Positions 50,069-59,021 of a stretch of DNA of 64,000 bases are shown here, piece by piece. Made by a program: the position numbers and the translations under genes. The stretch comes from Streptomyces sp. ISL-11. GTDB taxonomy: Bacteria > Actinomycetota > Actinomycetes > Streptomycetales > Streptomycetaceae. The notes below the pieces were generated by a model. That model ran no database searches. It was not told where the DNA came from and was given only the letters and a program-made list of their open reading frames with translations. The stretch is taken from the NCBI RefSeq assembly GCF_018614525.1, contig NZ_JAGGOL010000029.1, positions 124,001 to 188,000 of the forward strand, written 5' to 3'. Within the stretch, counting starts at the first letter, position 1, and every line of letters begins with the position of its first letter.

Positions 50069-51460
50069 TCACTGCCCCGCCCCACGCTCCTCCCGGATCT
50101 CCTGCACCACACGCGCCGCGGCCTGCCGCACGGCCTCCGTCTCGGTGAGGAACGCCCACCAGTCCGGGTGCCGTCCCTCCAGGCCCGCGACGGCCCGGTC
50201 CAGGCGGGCCACGGCGTCGTCCAGGGGCCGGGCATGGCGCGGGTCGGGCGTGCTGCGCCCGGCCATCGCGAGCCGCTGGGCGTCCCGGATGGCGAAGCGG
50301 GTGCGCTCGACCTCCTTCTGGTGGTCGAAGGAGACCTCGTCGAGCCTGCGCAACCGGTCGCCGGCGGCCGAGACGGCCTCGTCGGTGGTGTTCAGCAGGG
50401 CCCGTACGGTCGACAGCCGGGCCAGCGCGTCCGGCCAGCACTGCTCGGCGCGTGCCGTCCGGGCCTCCTGGAGCTTCTCCTCGGCCTGGGCGACGGCGCG
50501 GGAGGATTCCTCCGGCACCCGCTGGAGGTCCTGCCAGCAGGCGGCGCTGTAGCGGCGGCGCAGCTCGCTGAGGACCGGTTCGACGCCGGCGGCGCGGGTG
50601 GTGATCGCCTGGGCCCGGGTGCGCAGCGACACCAGCCGCTTGTCGATGTCGGCGGCCTTCTCCGGCAGGGTCTCGGCCTGGCCGCGGATGGCCTCGGCCT
50701 CGCGCACCACCCGGTCCGCGCGCTGGATGGTCTCCTGTACGCCGTGCTGGCCGGCGCCCTGGTTGAGCTTGGTCAGCTCGGGGGCGAGGGCCGCGAGGCG
50801 GGCGGCGAGGTCGTCGGCCTTGAGCCCGGAGGCCCGTACGGCGTCCAGCGCGCCGCTCGCGGCGAGGAGCCCCTGCCGGGCGCGCTCCACGGCGGGGGCG
50901 AGCCGTGCCAGCTGGGTCTCGGCCGTGGCCAGCAGCGGTCCGAGGCTCTGCCCGAACCGCTCCAGGTCGGCCTTGACGCGCAGCAGCTCGTCCTTGGCCT
51001 TGGTCAGGTCCGTACGGGCGCGGGCGGCGGTCCCGGCGTCGAGGTCGTCGCGGTCGAGGTCGTGGGAGTCGACGGCGCCGATGTAGGTGTGGGAGACCTC
51101 GTCGATGCGGTGGCCCAGCGCCGCGAAGTCGCCGGCGGCCTTGCGGGCGGCGGGGGAGGGGTCGACCGCGGTGATGGTCTCGATGGAGATCCGCAGGTCG
51201 CGCTGGGCGGTGTCCAGCTCGTAGAACGCCGCGGCAGCCGCGTCCTTCGCGGCCTGCGCGTCCGCCCGCTGGCCCTCCCCGCGGCCCCGGCCCCAGCGGC
51301 GCGTACCGCCGCCGGCGAAGGCCGCGGGCGCGGCGGCGAGCAGCAGGGGCAGCGGCAGCAGTGCGAGCGTGACGGTGTCGCGGACCGCGGTGGCCAGGGC
51401 CGCCACAGCGCTGGTGCGGCGACGTGCCGGTCGTACGGACTGCGCGAAGGTCGCCGTCAC
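50069..51460 (-). CDS. Secreted or membrane-attached coiled-coil protein
   Basis: Encodes 463 residues from GTG 51460, with GGAGAGGG upstream. An N-terminal hydrophobic core (TLALLPLPLLLAAAPAAFAG) is a signal peptide or anchor. The rest is almost all helical with heptad character (RTDLTKAKDELLRVKADLER, LPEKAADIDKRLVSLRTRAQ, SSRAVAQAEEKLQEARTARA). No catalytic motif is seen. It could be a cell-envelope spacer or a TPM-domain relative; many such Streptomyces proteins have that label, but the TPM domain itself is not visible here. Confidence 0.8.
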   Translation of the reverse strand: MTATFAQSVRPARRRTSAVAALATAVRDTVTLALLPLPLLLAAAPAAFAGGGTRRWGRGRGEGQRADAQAAKDAAAAAFYELDTAQRDLRISIETITAVDPSPAARKAAGDFAALGHRIDEVSHTYIGAVDSHDLDRDDLDAGTAARARTDLTKAKDELLRVKADLERFGQSLGPLLATAETQLARLAPAVERARQGLLAASGALDAVRASGLKADDLAARLAALAPELTKLNQGAGQHGVQETIQRADRVVREAEAIRGQAETLPEKAADIDKRLVSLRTRAQAITTRAAGVEPVLSELRRRYSAACWQDLQRVPEESSRAVAQAEEKLQEARTARAEQCWPDALARLSTVRALLNTTDEAVSAAGDRLRRLDEVSFDHQKEVERTRFAIRDAQRLAMAGRSTPDPRHARPLDDAVARLDRAVAGLEGRHPDWWAFLTETEAVRQAAARVVQEIREERGAGQ

Positions 51461-51533
51461 TTGCCCTCTCCCGATGGATCGCCCCTGGCCCGGATGCCAT
51501 TCTCCCACCGTTAAGGACGAACGCGCGGGGCGG

Positions 51534-52310
51534 TTAGTTCGCGTTGGTGACCTTCACATTGCCGTTGGTGTTGTGCCCGGTGATGGTGTGCGGGTTCCCG
51601 TCCTGGCTGGGCACGTCCACGGTGACGTTCCCGTTCTTGCTGTGGCCGTCGACGTCGTACGAGCCGCGCGGCACGGTGATGGTGATGTTGCCGTTCTTGT
51701 TGGAGGTCTCCACCCGGTCCGGGACGCGGCTCAGCGCGATCCGGACGTTGCCGTTGTCGGACCGGGCCCGGACCCGGCGGGCGCCGGTGTCGGTGGCGAT
51801 CACGTTGCCGTTGGAGCTGAAGAGGTCGAGGGCGCCGGTGGAGTCGGTGACGTGGACCTCGCCGTTGGAGGAATGGATCTCCAGGTCGGTCTCGAAGCCG
51901 CTCGCCGTGACCCGGCCGTTGTCGTCCTTGACGGTGACCTTGACGCCGCGCGGCACCTCGATCCGGTGCTTCGACTGGCAGTGGGAGCCGATCCCGGAGC
52001 AGTGCTCGCGCAGCTTCAGGGTGTTCCCGTCCACCTCCCACGTGGCCTTGGGCGACGAACCGCCGACGGACCACCCGTCGAACCACCGCGTCACCTTCAC
52101 CTCCTTGCCGTCGCCCGGCACGAGCTCGATCCCCGAGTTGTCCGAGTCCACGCTCAGCTCGCGCCCGGCCAGGGCGAACGCCTTGTACTCCGGCTCGGCG
52201 CCGTCGGCATCGGCGCCCCCGCAGCCGGTCAGGGCGGCCCCGGCGATCAGTACCCCGCCGACGGCGAGCGACAGCCGGGCGGCGGAACGGGTGCGGGCGC
52301 GGGCATTCAC
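51534..52310 (-). CDS. DUF4097-type lipoprotein (beta-helix of short repeats)
   Basis: Encodes 258 residues from GTG 52310, with CGGAG upstream. The signal peptide ends in the lipobox AALTGC. The mature part has repeating short strands ending in an S/D/K-N-G-x-V/I turn: VKDDNGRVTA, IHSSNGEVHV, FSSNGNVIAT, RSDNGNVRIA, SNKNGNITIT, HSKNGNVTVD, HNTNGNVKVT. That is the DUF4097 or putative-adhesin pattern of an extracellular beta-helix. The function is unknown. Confidence 0.9.
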   Translation of the reverse strand: MNARARTRSAARLSLAVGGVLIAGAALTGCGGADADGAEPEYKAFALAGRELSVDSDNSGIELVPGDGKEVKVTRWFDGWSVGGSSPKATWEVDGNTLKLREHCSGIGSHCQSKHRIEVPRGVKVTVKDDNGRVTASGFETDLEIHSSNGEVHVTDSTGALDLFSSNGNVIATDTGARRVRARSDNGNVRIALSRVPDRVETSNKNGNITITVPRGSYDVDGHSKNGNVTVDVPSQDGNPHTITGHNTNGNVKVTNAN

Positions 52311-52490
52311 GTGGGGACTCCGGAGGGCAGCGGGGACGGCGGGCTTGATGATCACCCTATGAAGAGGCCCGACCGGGCGGAATGCACCCCGCTACCGCAT
52401 CGAAGGTAGGGATAACCCCCGGCCCGCCCGCCACCCCCGCCCACGTTTGCGACCACCGGCCCCGGGCCATGTAGGCTGTCTCTTCGTCCA

Positions 52491-52565
52491 GGGCGCATAG
52501 CTCAGCGGTAGAGCGCTGCTCTTACAAAGCAGATGTCGGCGGTTCAAATCCGTCTGTGCCCACCA
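52491..52565 (+). tRNA. tRNA-Val (anticodon TAC)
   Basis: The acceptor arms GGGCGCA and TGTGCCC pair, with an encoded ACCA end. The D arm has AGCTCAGCGGTAGAGC, the anticodon stem-loop is CTGCT-CTTACAA-AGCAG with anticodon TAC, and the T arm has GGTTCAAATCC. All arms are regular, so it is a working valine tRNA reading GTA/GTG. Confidence 0.97.
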
Positions 52566-52568
52566 GCG

Positions 52569-52604
52569 CGAAGACCCCCAGTCGGCCACGGCTGGGGGTC
52601 TTCG
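52569..52604 (+). terminator. Terminator of tRNA-Val
   Basis: Exact 13-bp arms CGAAGACCCCCAG (52569-52581) and CTGGGGGTCTTCG (52592-52604) with a 10-base loop, 4 bp after the tRNA. Confidence 0.9.
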
Positions 52605-52616
52605 GCGTTCCCGGAC

Positions 52617-53039
52617 TCACACGCGGGCGTTGAGCGTCATGAAGGACCGCCGCTCGATGAAGCGGTCGAAGGACGGTCGTACCTCCGTGCCCACGAGGTC
52701 GACGCCGCACATGTACAGCTCCGGGCGGTGGGACAGCAGCTCGAAGTCCCGCACGGCGTCCTCGAAGCGGCATACCACTCCCGGCTCGGAAGCCGAATCG
52801 ATCAGCAGTACGTGGTCGTGCCGGGCCATGGCCGTCTGCCGGGCCCATTCCACCGCCGCGTCGTCCGAGACGCCGTCCAGTGCGAGCGAGCGGTGCGGGA
52901 GGTCCTGCCAGTCGATGCCGCAGCCCGACCACGGCAGCGTGCAGAGATACGCGTCGAACTCGGCCGCCATGGCCACCGGGCTCGCGCTCGCGCCATGTGC
53001 GTCGAGCCAGGAGGAGATCTCATCGATGCGCATGCACAA
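52617..53039 (-). CDS. Hypothetical protein
   Basis: Encodes 140 residues from ATG 53039 (or 53033). Cytosolic, with segments DEISSWLDAHGASASPVAMA, WSGCGIDWQDLPHRSLALDG, and ELYMCGVDLVGTEVRPSFDR. I do not recognise the family. It follows the LysR gene on the same strand by 35 bp, so the two may be co-transcribed. Confidence 0.72.
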   Translation of the reverse strand: MCMRIDEISSWLDAHGASASPVAMAAEFDAYLCTLPWSGCGIDWQDLPHRSLALDGVSDDAAVEWARQTAMARHDHVLLIDSASEPGVVCRFEDAVRDFELLSHRPELYMCGVDLVGTEVRPSFDRFIERRSFMTLNARV

Positions 53040-53074
53040 AGGCTAGATCAGTGGCGTTTCCGCGCACGTCGGGG

Positions 53075-54058
53075 TCATGGCCTCCGTGCCGTGCCCGCCG
53101 TGCCGCGCAGGAGTGGGCTGCCGTGGGTCCGTAGCCACTCCCGGTACGTCTCGTTCTTCGTGGCCGCCTCCCGGTAGGCGGCGCTCAGGTCGGTGAAGAG
53201 GGACGTCAGGTCCTGGGGTGGCAGGGACGCGGTGCGGGTCGCCAGGGAGAGTTCGGCGGTGAGGGGGGTGCCGGTCAGGGGGCGGAGGACCGTGCCGGGG
53301 GTGGGGTCCGTGGTGGGCTGGCAGGGGCGTACGGCCTCGCCGGAGGCGACCAGGTCCGCGGCGGTGATGTTGTCGCGGACGTGCAGCAGGCGGGGGTTGA
53401 GCCCGGCCTTCGTGAACGCCCGGCGCAGGGCCGCCCATTCGTGGTCGGCGGTCGGGTCCACGATCCAGGGGTCGTGGGCGAGCCGTTCGAGGCCGACCGA
53501 GGGCAGGCCGGCCGCCGGGTGGCCGGCGGCCAGGGCGACGAAGCGGGGTTCGCGCGCGAGCAGCACGCGGCGTTCCACGCCCGCCGGGGTGTGCAGGGGG
53601 AAGCCGTCGGTCTCGTGGACGAAGGCGACGTCCAGCTGGTTGGTCGCGAGGAGTTGCAGCAGCGTGTTCGCGGAGACCTCGATGTGGATGGAGATGTCCG
53701 TGTCGGGGAAGCGGGCGTGGAGGCGGCGCAGCCAGCCCGTCACCACGCGGCTGCCGACGCTGCCCACACGCAGCCGCGCGCCGCCCACGCCCGTCGCGGC
53801 GTCCCGGGCGGCGGTGACGAGGGCGGTCATCTCGGCCACTATGGGCCGCGCGCGGGAGAGTACGGAGTCGCCCAGCGGCGTGGGGCGGCTGCCGGTCTGG
53901 CCGCGGGTGAAGAGGAGGCCGCCGACGGCGCTTTCTATGCGCCGGAGTTGAGTCGTCAGCGAGGGCTGGGTCATGCCGAGCTGCAACGCGGCCTTCCGCA
54001 CACTTCCGGCGTCGGCGATGGCGCACAGCGCACGGAGGTGCCTGACCTCGAGCTCCAC
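53075..54058 (-). CDS. LysR-family regulator next to snapalysin
   Basis: Encodes 327 residues from GTG 54058. The LysR helix-turn-helix is [20 protein letters not shown], then [20 protein letters not shown]. The substrate domain starts near residue 90 ([20 protein letters not shown]). It is divergent from the neutral protease gene, as the regulators of snpA-type proteases are in S. lividans and S. coelicolor, so it probably activates that gene. A T-N11-A site lies between them. Confidence 0.93.
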   Translation of the reverse strand: MELEVRHLRALCAIADAGSVRKAALQLGMTQPSLTTQLRRIESAVGGLLFTRGQTGSRPTPLGDSVLSRARPIVAEMTALVTAARDAATGVGGARLRVGSVGSRVVTGWLRRLHARFPDTDISIHIEVSANTLLQLLATNQLDVAFVHETDGFPLHTPAGVERRVLLAREPRFVALAAGHPAAGLPSVGLERLAHDPWIVDPTADHEWAALRRAFTKAGLNPRLLHVRDNITAADLVASGEAVRPCQPTTDPTPGTVLRPLTGTPLTAELSLATRTASLPPQDLTSLFTDLSAAYREAATKNETYREWLRTHGSPLLRGTAGTARRP

Positions 54059-54130
54059 GGGGGGAGCATAACCGCACCTCGCAGGTCACACCAGGCACAG
54101 CGGGGCAGGGCGGGTGATTGGACGGTGCTA

Positions 54131-54143
54131 TGGCCGATTGGCA
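54131..54143. promoter_or_regulatory. Candidate LysR box (T-N11-A)
   Basis: ATGGCCGATTGGCAT (54130-54144) has the T-N11-A arrangement with partly symmetric flanks, midway in the 210-bp divergent region between the LysR and snapalysin starts. Confidence 0.45.
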
Positions 54144-54268
54144 TCATCCGCACCACTGATTACTCGTCAGAGACTCACGGGGACCAGCAGTTCACCCGAC
54201 GGGCCCCCGGTCGACCCACCCATGCGACCCAGGGTTCTCGGCACGAATGCACGAATGGAGTCCCCCAC

Positions 54269-54943
54269 ATGAAACGCTCCACGATGGTGCTGTCGGCTGC
54301 GCTCGGCCTCGGCCTGGCGACCGCGACCATGACCGCCGTACCCGCCGGAGCCGCGTCCGCCGGCGCCGGTTCGCAGGCGGCACCCTCCTCGTACACCCAG
54401 TCGTCGTACGTCGGCTCGGCGGCCGAGCAGGCGAACAACAAGGCGTTCTTCGAGGCCGTGATGAAGTCCGCGAAGGCCAAGGCGGCGAAGTCGCCCGGTC
54501 TGAAGGTCGTCACGGTCACCTACGACCCCAGCGGCGCACCCAGATTCGCGTCGCAGATAGCCAGCAGCGCGCAGATCTGGAACAGCTCCGTGCGCAACGT
54601 CCAGCTGCGTGCGGGCAGCAACGCCGACTTCCGCTACTACGAGGGGAACGACTCCCGCGGCTCGTACGCCAGCACCGACGGCCACGGCCGGGGTTACGTC
54701 TTCCTCGACTACCGGCAGAACCAGCAGTACAACTCCACCCGCGTCACCGCGCACGAGACCGGGCACGTCCTCGGCCTGCCGGACCACTACTCGGGTCCGT
54801 GCAGCGAGCTGATGTCCGGCGGCGGCCCCGGCACGTCGTGCCAGAACGCCTACCCGAACGCGGCGGAGAAGAGCCGGGTGAACAGCCTGTGGGCCAATGG
54901 TCTGACGGCCTTCGACAAGGACGCCTTCACCAAGGTCCACTGA
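54269..54943 (+). CDS. snpA: Snapalysin (small neutral metalloprotease, family M7)
   Basis: Encodes 224 residues from ATG 54269 with GGAG upstream. [20 protein letters not shown] is the signal peptide and a propeptide follows to about residue 85. The metzincin-like zinc site is [17 protein letters not shown] (H-E-x-x-H-x-x-x-x-x-D), characteristic of M7. The mature enzyme is about 135 residues, secreted, cleaving milk proteins. Conserved Cys in [20 protein letters not shown] form a disulfide. It is divergent from its LysR activator. Confidence 0.96.
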   Translation: MKRSTMVLSAALGLGLATATMTAVPAGAASAGAGSQAAPSSYTQSSYVGSAAEQANNKAFFEAVMKSAKAKAAKSPGLKVVTVTYDPSGAPRFASQIASSAQIWNSSVRNVQLRAGSNADFRYYEGNDSRGSYASTDGHGRGYVFLDYRQNQQYNSTRVTAHETGHVLGLPDHYSGPCSELMSGGGPGTSCQNAYPNAAEKSRVNSLWANGLTAFDKDAFTKVH

Positions 54944-55090
54944 TCTTGTCCGATGAGATTCAATGATCTTGTGCGGTGAGGTCCGGCGACCTCCTGCTCA
55001 AGATCGCGGCGGCTCGGTTCCCCACCCGGAACCGGGCCGTCGTCCAGTTCGCGGGCGCCACCGGGCCGCCGAGGGCGCATACTGAGAGCA

Positions 55091-55315
55091 ATGACGAAGC
55101 CAGCAGCGCACCGACGGCATCTGCCCACCAGTCCCTTCAACGCTCCGCCCGTCCCCGGTCCCGTGCAGAGGTTCGTTGTGGGAGACCGTGTGACACACGA
55201 TCGCTACGGCCTCGGCCGGGTCATCGGTGTCGAGGACGACATCGCCGTGCTCGTCGACTTCGCCTCCCGACAGGAGCGGATCCCGGGCCCGTACACGAAA
55301 CTGACCAAGCTCTGA
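55091..55315 (+). CDS. Small conserved protein with a Tudor/SH3-like strand pattern
   Basis: Encodes 74 residues from ATG 55091. After a Pro-rich N-terminus comes FVVGDRVTHDRYGLGRVIGV, then EDDIAVLVDFASRQERIPGP, a V-G-D-x-V-x-H-x-x-x-G-x-G-x-V pattern also seen in the CarD/UvrD-C-like small beta barrels. It may bind nucleic acid or RNA polymerase; the role is unknown. The snapalysin gene ends 147 bp before it. Confidence 0.75.
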   Translation: MTKPAAHRRHLPTSPFNAPPVPGPVQRFVVGDRVTHDRYGLGRVIGVEDDIAVLVDFASRQERIPGPYTKLTKL

Positions 55316-55631
55316 GCGCGACCGTCGCGACAGTGCTGTGACCCCACGCTTCACCTGCCCGGAGGTCGGAGCCACCGAGCGCGACGACGGTCCTGCCCGG
55401 TGGCTGCGGCCTTTCGTCGTATCCGAAGGCGGGTCCGAAGGCGGGTCCGGGGCGGGGTGATCCCGTGTTCCGGCGTGCCTTCCGCGCGCTCTCCGCGTGC
55501 CCTCCGCGTGCCCTTCCGCGCGCGCCCGCGCCTACACGCGCGTACGGGCGCCCGTACGCCCCCTGTGAGCGCCGTCGTGCGCGCGGCGCGGACGCGGCTA
55601 CGGCTGCGGTGGTAACGGGGACTACGGGAAG
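55316..55631. other. GC-rich intergenic stretch, no gene seen
   Basis: It lies between the stops of the small + gene and the leftward DedA gene. It has a 12-bp tandem duplication (TCCGAAGGCGGG at 55422-55433 and 55434-55445), repeated CTCCGCGTGCC-type runs near 55490-55515, and a perfect 20-bp palindrome at 55540-55559 (GCGTACGGGC and its complement) that may end transcription. Open frames here show no sensible protein. Confidence 0.6.
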
Positions 55632-56270
55632 CTACTGAGCTCGCGCCTCGGACGTCCGCGGCCGCTTCACGACGAATGCCGCGCCCAGCCCCGCCGCGAA
55701 GAGGGCGAGGAACGAGACCGCCGTGCCGAGCCAGGTTGCGCCCAGCCACTGGCCGCCGAAGTAGCCCAGGCTCACGCTGTACGCCGCCCAGGTCAGGCCC
55801 GCGAGCGCCGACCAGGGCAGGAACTCCGTCACTCTGCGGTGCATCACACCGGCGCCGAGGCTGACGACCGACCGTCCGGCCGGCGCGAAGCGGGCGACGA
55901 CCACGAGCGGACCGCCGCCGCGCAGCAGTGCCGTGCCGAGCCTGGCCTGGGCCGCGGTGAGGCGGCGCGAGCGGGCCATGGCGCGGTCGAAGCGGTCGCC
56001 GCCGCGCCAGGCGAGCCGGTAGGCGACCATGTCGCCGAGGACCGAAGCGGTCGCCGCGCACATCACGAGCGCGAACATCTCGGGAAAGCCGGCGTGGCCA
56101 CGGGCCGCGTCGCCCACCGCGTCGGCGGCGGTGCCCGCGGCCGCGGTGGCGGCGGTGATCACCAGGACGCCGCTGGGCAGCACCGGGAGGAAGACATCGA
56201 GGAGAACGGACAGCCCGACGATCACATAGATCCAAGGCGTGTCGGCCAACGCCCCCAACTGCTGCAGCAC
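55632..56270 (-). CDS. DedA-family membrane protein
   Basis: Encodes 212 residues from GTG 56270, with GGGAGATC upstream. Family parts: WIYVIVGLSVLLDVFLPVLP with V-L-V-I-T, SVLGDMVAYRLAWRGG (G-D-x-x-x-Y), and the amphipathic FAPAGRSVVSLGAGVMHRRV (the R-x-x-x-x-x-x-G-x-G segment) followed by two membrane segments. DedA proteins move lipid carriers or phospholipids across the membrane using the proton gradient. The GTG start is preferred over upstream codons that have no ribosome site. Confidence 0.9.
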   Translation of the reverse strand: MLQQLGALADTPWIYVIVGLSVLLDVFLPVLPSGVLVITAATAAAGTAADAVGDAARGHAGFPEMFALVMCAATASVLGDMVAYRLAWRGGDRFDRAMARSRRLTAAQARLGTALLRGGGPLVVVARFAPAGRSVVSLGAGVMHRRVTEFLPWSALAGLTWAAYSVSLGYFGGQWLGATWLGTAVSFLALFAAGLGAAFVVKRPRTSEARAQ

Positions 56271-56501
56271 GTCCTGATCTCCCGGTACGGTCCCCCGCCG
56301 CGACGTCGCAGGGGAGCGGCAGGGGCGGCCTTCACAACCGCACAGCGTACGCCTGGGGCTGTTGTGACGTGTGCGCGGGGCTGGTGATGTTGTTCGAATC
56401 ACGTGCCGGAAGAGTCCGGACACGTACCGGGTCGCGAGTGTCCGGTGCGTGCCCATTCGTGGGGGTCCGGCCGTGCCGGGCCCCCACGAGCCGTCGCCGG
56501 G

Positions 56502-56990
56502 TCAGCGGTCGCGGCGGAAGAGGCGGTCCAGCGAGAGGGCGCCGGGGCCGGTGAAGACCAGCAGCAGGAAGGCCCAGCAGAACATCGCGGAAGCCTCGCC
56601 GCCGTTCTGGATCGGCCACAGCGCCATGCTCTGGTGCACGTCGAAGTACGCGTACGCCATCGAACCGGACGAGATCAGGGCCGCGGTGCGGCTGCCAACG
56701 CCCAGCATGACCAGGACGCCGCCGACGAGCTGGATGGCGGCCGCGTACCAGCCCGGCCAGGTGCCCGCCGCGATGGTGCCGCCGTTGCTGCCGGCCGCGC
56801 CGCCCAGGATGCCGAACAGGGACGCCGCACCGTGGCAGGCGAACAGCAGGCCGACCACGATGCGGAAGGCGGACAGCGCGTACGGGCGGACGGCGTCGAG
56901 CCGCTCGGTGAGCGCGGGGGCCTGGGTGGCGCCGGTGCCGGTCGTGCCGGAGGCGGACGGCGACGCGGAGGGAGCGGTCGTGGGGGCCAT
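56502..56990 (-). CDS. DoxX-family membrane protein under an iron box
   Basis: Encodes 162 residues from ATG 56990 with GAGGAGCC upstream. Four membrane segments are visible (LSAFRIVVGLLFACHGAASL, YAAAIQLVGGVLVMLGV, TAALISSGSMAYAYFDVH, AMFCWAFLLLVFTGPGAL). The helix-1 R-I-x-x-G-x-x-F-x-x-H-G pattern is that of DoxX. DoxX proteins work with thiol and superoxide defence in mycobacteria. The upstream iron box at 57038-57056 suggests repression by DmdR1/IdeR in iron-rich cells. Confidence 0.9.
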   Translation of the reverse strand: MAPTTAPSASPSASGTTGTGATQAPALTERLDAVRPYALSAFRIVVGLLFACHGAASLFGILGGAAGSNGGTIAAGTWPGWYAAAIQLVGGVLVMLGVGSRTAALISSGSMAYAYFDVHQSMALWPIQNGGEASAMFCWAFLLLVFTGPGALSLDRLFRRDR

Positions 56991-57037
56991 GGGGAGGGCT
57001 CCTCGTGTGGGGGACAGGAAACAACGAGGGGTCCAGG

Positions 57038-57056
57038 TTAGGTTCGCCTAATCGAT
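57038..57056 (-). promoter_or_regulatory. Iron box (DmdR1/IdeR type)
   Basis: TTAGGTTCGCCTAATCGAT matches the 19-bp actinobacterial iron box TTAGGTTAGGCTAACCTAA at 14 positions, with the core TTAGG...CCTAA kept. It lies 48 bp before the DoxX start. Confidence 0.6.
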
Positions 57057-57144
57057 ACTTGCAAGTTCAAGTTCTTGATTCCTTATGGCGACCGCATCGA
57101 TGGAACATGCACGTAAAGCGGCCCGTGCCACCGCGCGCCGCGCC

Positions 57145-58926
57145 TCAATCCGGAATGTCCGTAAGAGGGGCGGGCCGTTCGACGGGGGTGCGGGGCGGCG
57201 GCGGACCGGCCGCGCCACCGGGCCCGTACGCTGCCCCGTTCGTCGCCCCCGGCACCGCCTCGTATGTCGCCTCGTACGTCGCCTCGTGCGCCGTCACCAG
57301 ATCCTTCTCCGTGCGCGCCTGGTCCAGCCGCAGCCGCGCCGAACGCCCCCGCAGCGTCAGGGTCATCAGCTGATTGCCGAACCACGGCCCGCCCGTCCGC
57401 CGCCAGCCGATCGACGGGCGCCCCACCCGCCCGTGCCGCGCCAGCGCGCGCCCCAGGCGTCTGCCGGCCCCGCTCCAGCCGAACCGGAAGGCCAGCCTCA
57501 GCGCGCCGGGGACCTTCTGGCGCACCGGCGAGCACGTCAGCTGCAGCACCGTGCTCCGTACCGGCCGCGTCGCCGGCCACGCGGGCTCGGCGACGTACGC
57601 GTGATGGACGTCCCCCGACAGCACGGCCACCGTCGCCGGCGCCTCCGGGCCGCCGCCCACCTCCGCGACGAGCGCGGTGAGCGCCTCGAACGACGCCGGG
57701 AAGGCCGCCCAGTGCTCCATGTCGGCCCGCCGCCGCAGGATCTCGGCCAGGCGCGCCCAGCGCGGCCCGCGCTCCCCGGCGCACAGCGCCTGGTTCCACG
57801 CCTCCGCGTCGTGCGCGGCCGAGGGCATCAGCCAGGGCAGTGAGGTGCCGATGAGGAGGTGGTCGTACGAGCCGGGGGCGTCCAGCGCCTGGTCGCGCAG
57901 CCAGTCCCGGGCGGCCGCGTCGAGCATGGCCCGCCGGCCCTCCTCCAGGACGCGCCGGGTGCGGGTGTCGGCCATCAGCAGCCGCACCCGCCCGAAGTCG
58001 CGGCGGTAGCTCCAGCGGGCGGCGGCCGGGTCGGCGTCGGCGCGGACGGCGAACTCCCGGAGCGGCTGCGTCCCGTCCCCGCTCTCGCACACCGCCTGGT
58101 ACAGCTTGTCGGCGGCCAGCTCGGCGGGGGAGAGATTGCCCAGGTGCTGATGGACCCAATACGACATCAGTCCGCCGAGGACGCGCTCCTGCCACCACGG
58201 CGTCGCGCGCGCACCCGCCAGCCAGGCCGCGCTCGTGTTCCAGTCGTCGATCAGGTCATGATCGTCGAAGATCATGAGGCTGGGGACGGTGGAGAGCAGC
58301 CAGCGCACGTCCGGGTCGAGCCAGGACTCCTCGTAGAGGTAGGTGTATTCCTCGTAGTCCGCGACCTGATGGCCGGGAGGTTCGGCCGGGCAGCGGCGGG
58401 CGGCGAGCCGGCGCCGGGTCGCCTCGGAGGTCTTGTCCGCGTAGACCTGGTCGCCCAAGAGCAGCAGGACGTCCGGAGGTTGGGCGTTCTCGCCGTGGCC
58501 GCGGACCAGCGTGGCCGCGAGCGCGTCGAGGGCGTCCGGCCCGGCCGCGTCCCCCGGGCCGCCGCCGGCCTCCGGGGGCGGCGCCGCCCAGCGGCACGAG
58601 CCGAACGTGACGCGCACGGTGTCGGTGGCGGGCCCGGGCGTGCGGATCACGCTCTCCGGGAAGAGCGACCCGGGCGGCGGCCACACCCGCTCGCCGTCCA
58701 GGAACACCCCGTACGCCGTCGTGCTCCCGGGCCGCAGCCCCGTCACCGGCACCAGGGCGTAGTGGTGCCCGGCGATCCGCCAGGTGCGGGCCGTGCCGCC
58801 GGCGCCGTCCGCGCAGCGCACCTCCGCCTCGCAGGGCCGGTCGGCCTCCACCCACACCGTGGCGCTCGTACCGGTGTCCCAGTCGACGTACCGCAACAGC
58901 GGCCCCAGCCGCAGAACTGCCGTCAT
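57145..58926 (-). CDS. PhoD-like metallophosphatase, cytosolic form
   Basis: Encodes 593 residues from ATG 58926. No Tat or Sec signal is present, unlike secreted PhoD. An N-terminal fibronectin-like domain (SATVWVEADRPCEAEVRCAD) is followed by the PhoD catalytic part: VTFGSCRWAAPPPE, DVLLLLGDQVYADK (metal Asp), SLMIFDDHDLIDDWN (Asp/His) and ATVAVLSGDVHHAYVAEPAW (His). The C-terminus is Pro/Ala-rich with duplicated EATY. Without a signal it may act on intracellular phosphoesters. A perfect 27-bp palindrome precedes the start. Confidence 0.92.
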   Translation of the reverse strand: MTAVLRLGPLLRYVDWDTGTSATVWVEADRPCEAEVRCADGAGGTARTWRIAGHHYALVPVTGLRPGSTTAYGVFLDGERVWPPPGSLFPESVIRTPGPATDTVRVTFGSCRWAAPPPEAGGGPGDAAGPDALDALAATLVRGHGENAQPPDVLLLLGDQVYADKTSEATRRRLAARRCPAEPPGHQVADYEEYTYLYEESWLDPDVRWLLSTVPSLMIFDDHDLIDDWNTSAAWLAGARATPWWQERVLGGLMSYWVHQHLGNLSPAELAADKLYQAVCESGDGTQPLREFAVRADADPAAARWSYRRDFGRVRLLMADTRTRRVLEEGRRAMLDAAARDWLRDQALDAPGSYDHLLIGTSLPWLMPSAAHDAEAWNQALCAGERGPRWARLAEILRRRADMEHWAAFPASFEALTALVAEVGGGPEAPATVAVLSGDVHHAYVAEPAWPATRPVRSTVLQLTCSPVRQKVPGALRLAFRFGWSGAGRRLGRALARHGRVGRPSIGWRRTGGPWFGNQLMTLTLRGRSARLRLDQARTEKDLVTAHEATYEATYEAVPGATNGAAYGPGGAAGPPPPRTPVERPAPLTDIPD

Positions 58927-58937
58927 ACGGCCTCCTC

Positions 58938-58964
58938 CGTCGTTCCGTACGGTACGGAACGACG
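58938..58964 (-). promoter_or_regulatory. Perfect 27-bp palindromic operator before the PhoD-like gene
   Basis: CGTCGTTCCGTAC (58938-58950) and GTACGGAACGACG (58952-58964) are exact reverse complements with a single central G. It starts 12 bp before the ATG at 58926. No repressor gene is adjacent, so the regulator is elsewhere. Confidence 0.7.
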
Positions 58965-59021
58965 GGGAGGAGCGGGGAGTTTCCGGTGACGGTCGCTCAC
59001 CCCGTCACCCGGCCGCCCGGC

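Noticed and set aside
52491..54058. tRNA-Val as an integration site of an element in this window
   Set aside because: No integrase and no duplicated tRNA 3' end are visible on either side.
53381..54943. Snapalysin frame extended upstream to 53381
   Set aside because: The upstream part is antisense to the LysR gene; ATG 54269 begins a perfect signal peptide after a ribosome site.
55351..56235. A 294-codon minus-strand frame upstream of and across the DedA gene
   Set aside because: It is an arginine-rich shadow frame; the DedA frame has proper membrane segments and family motifs.
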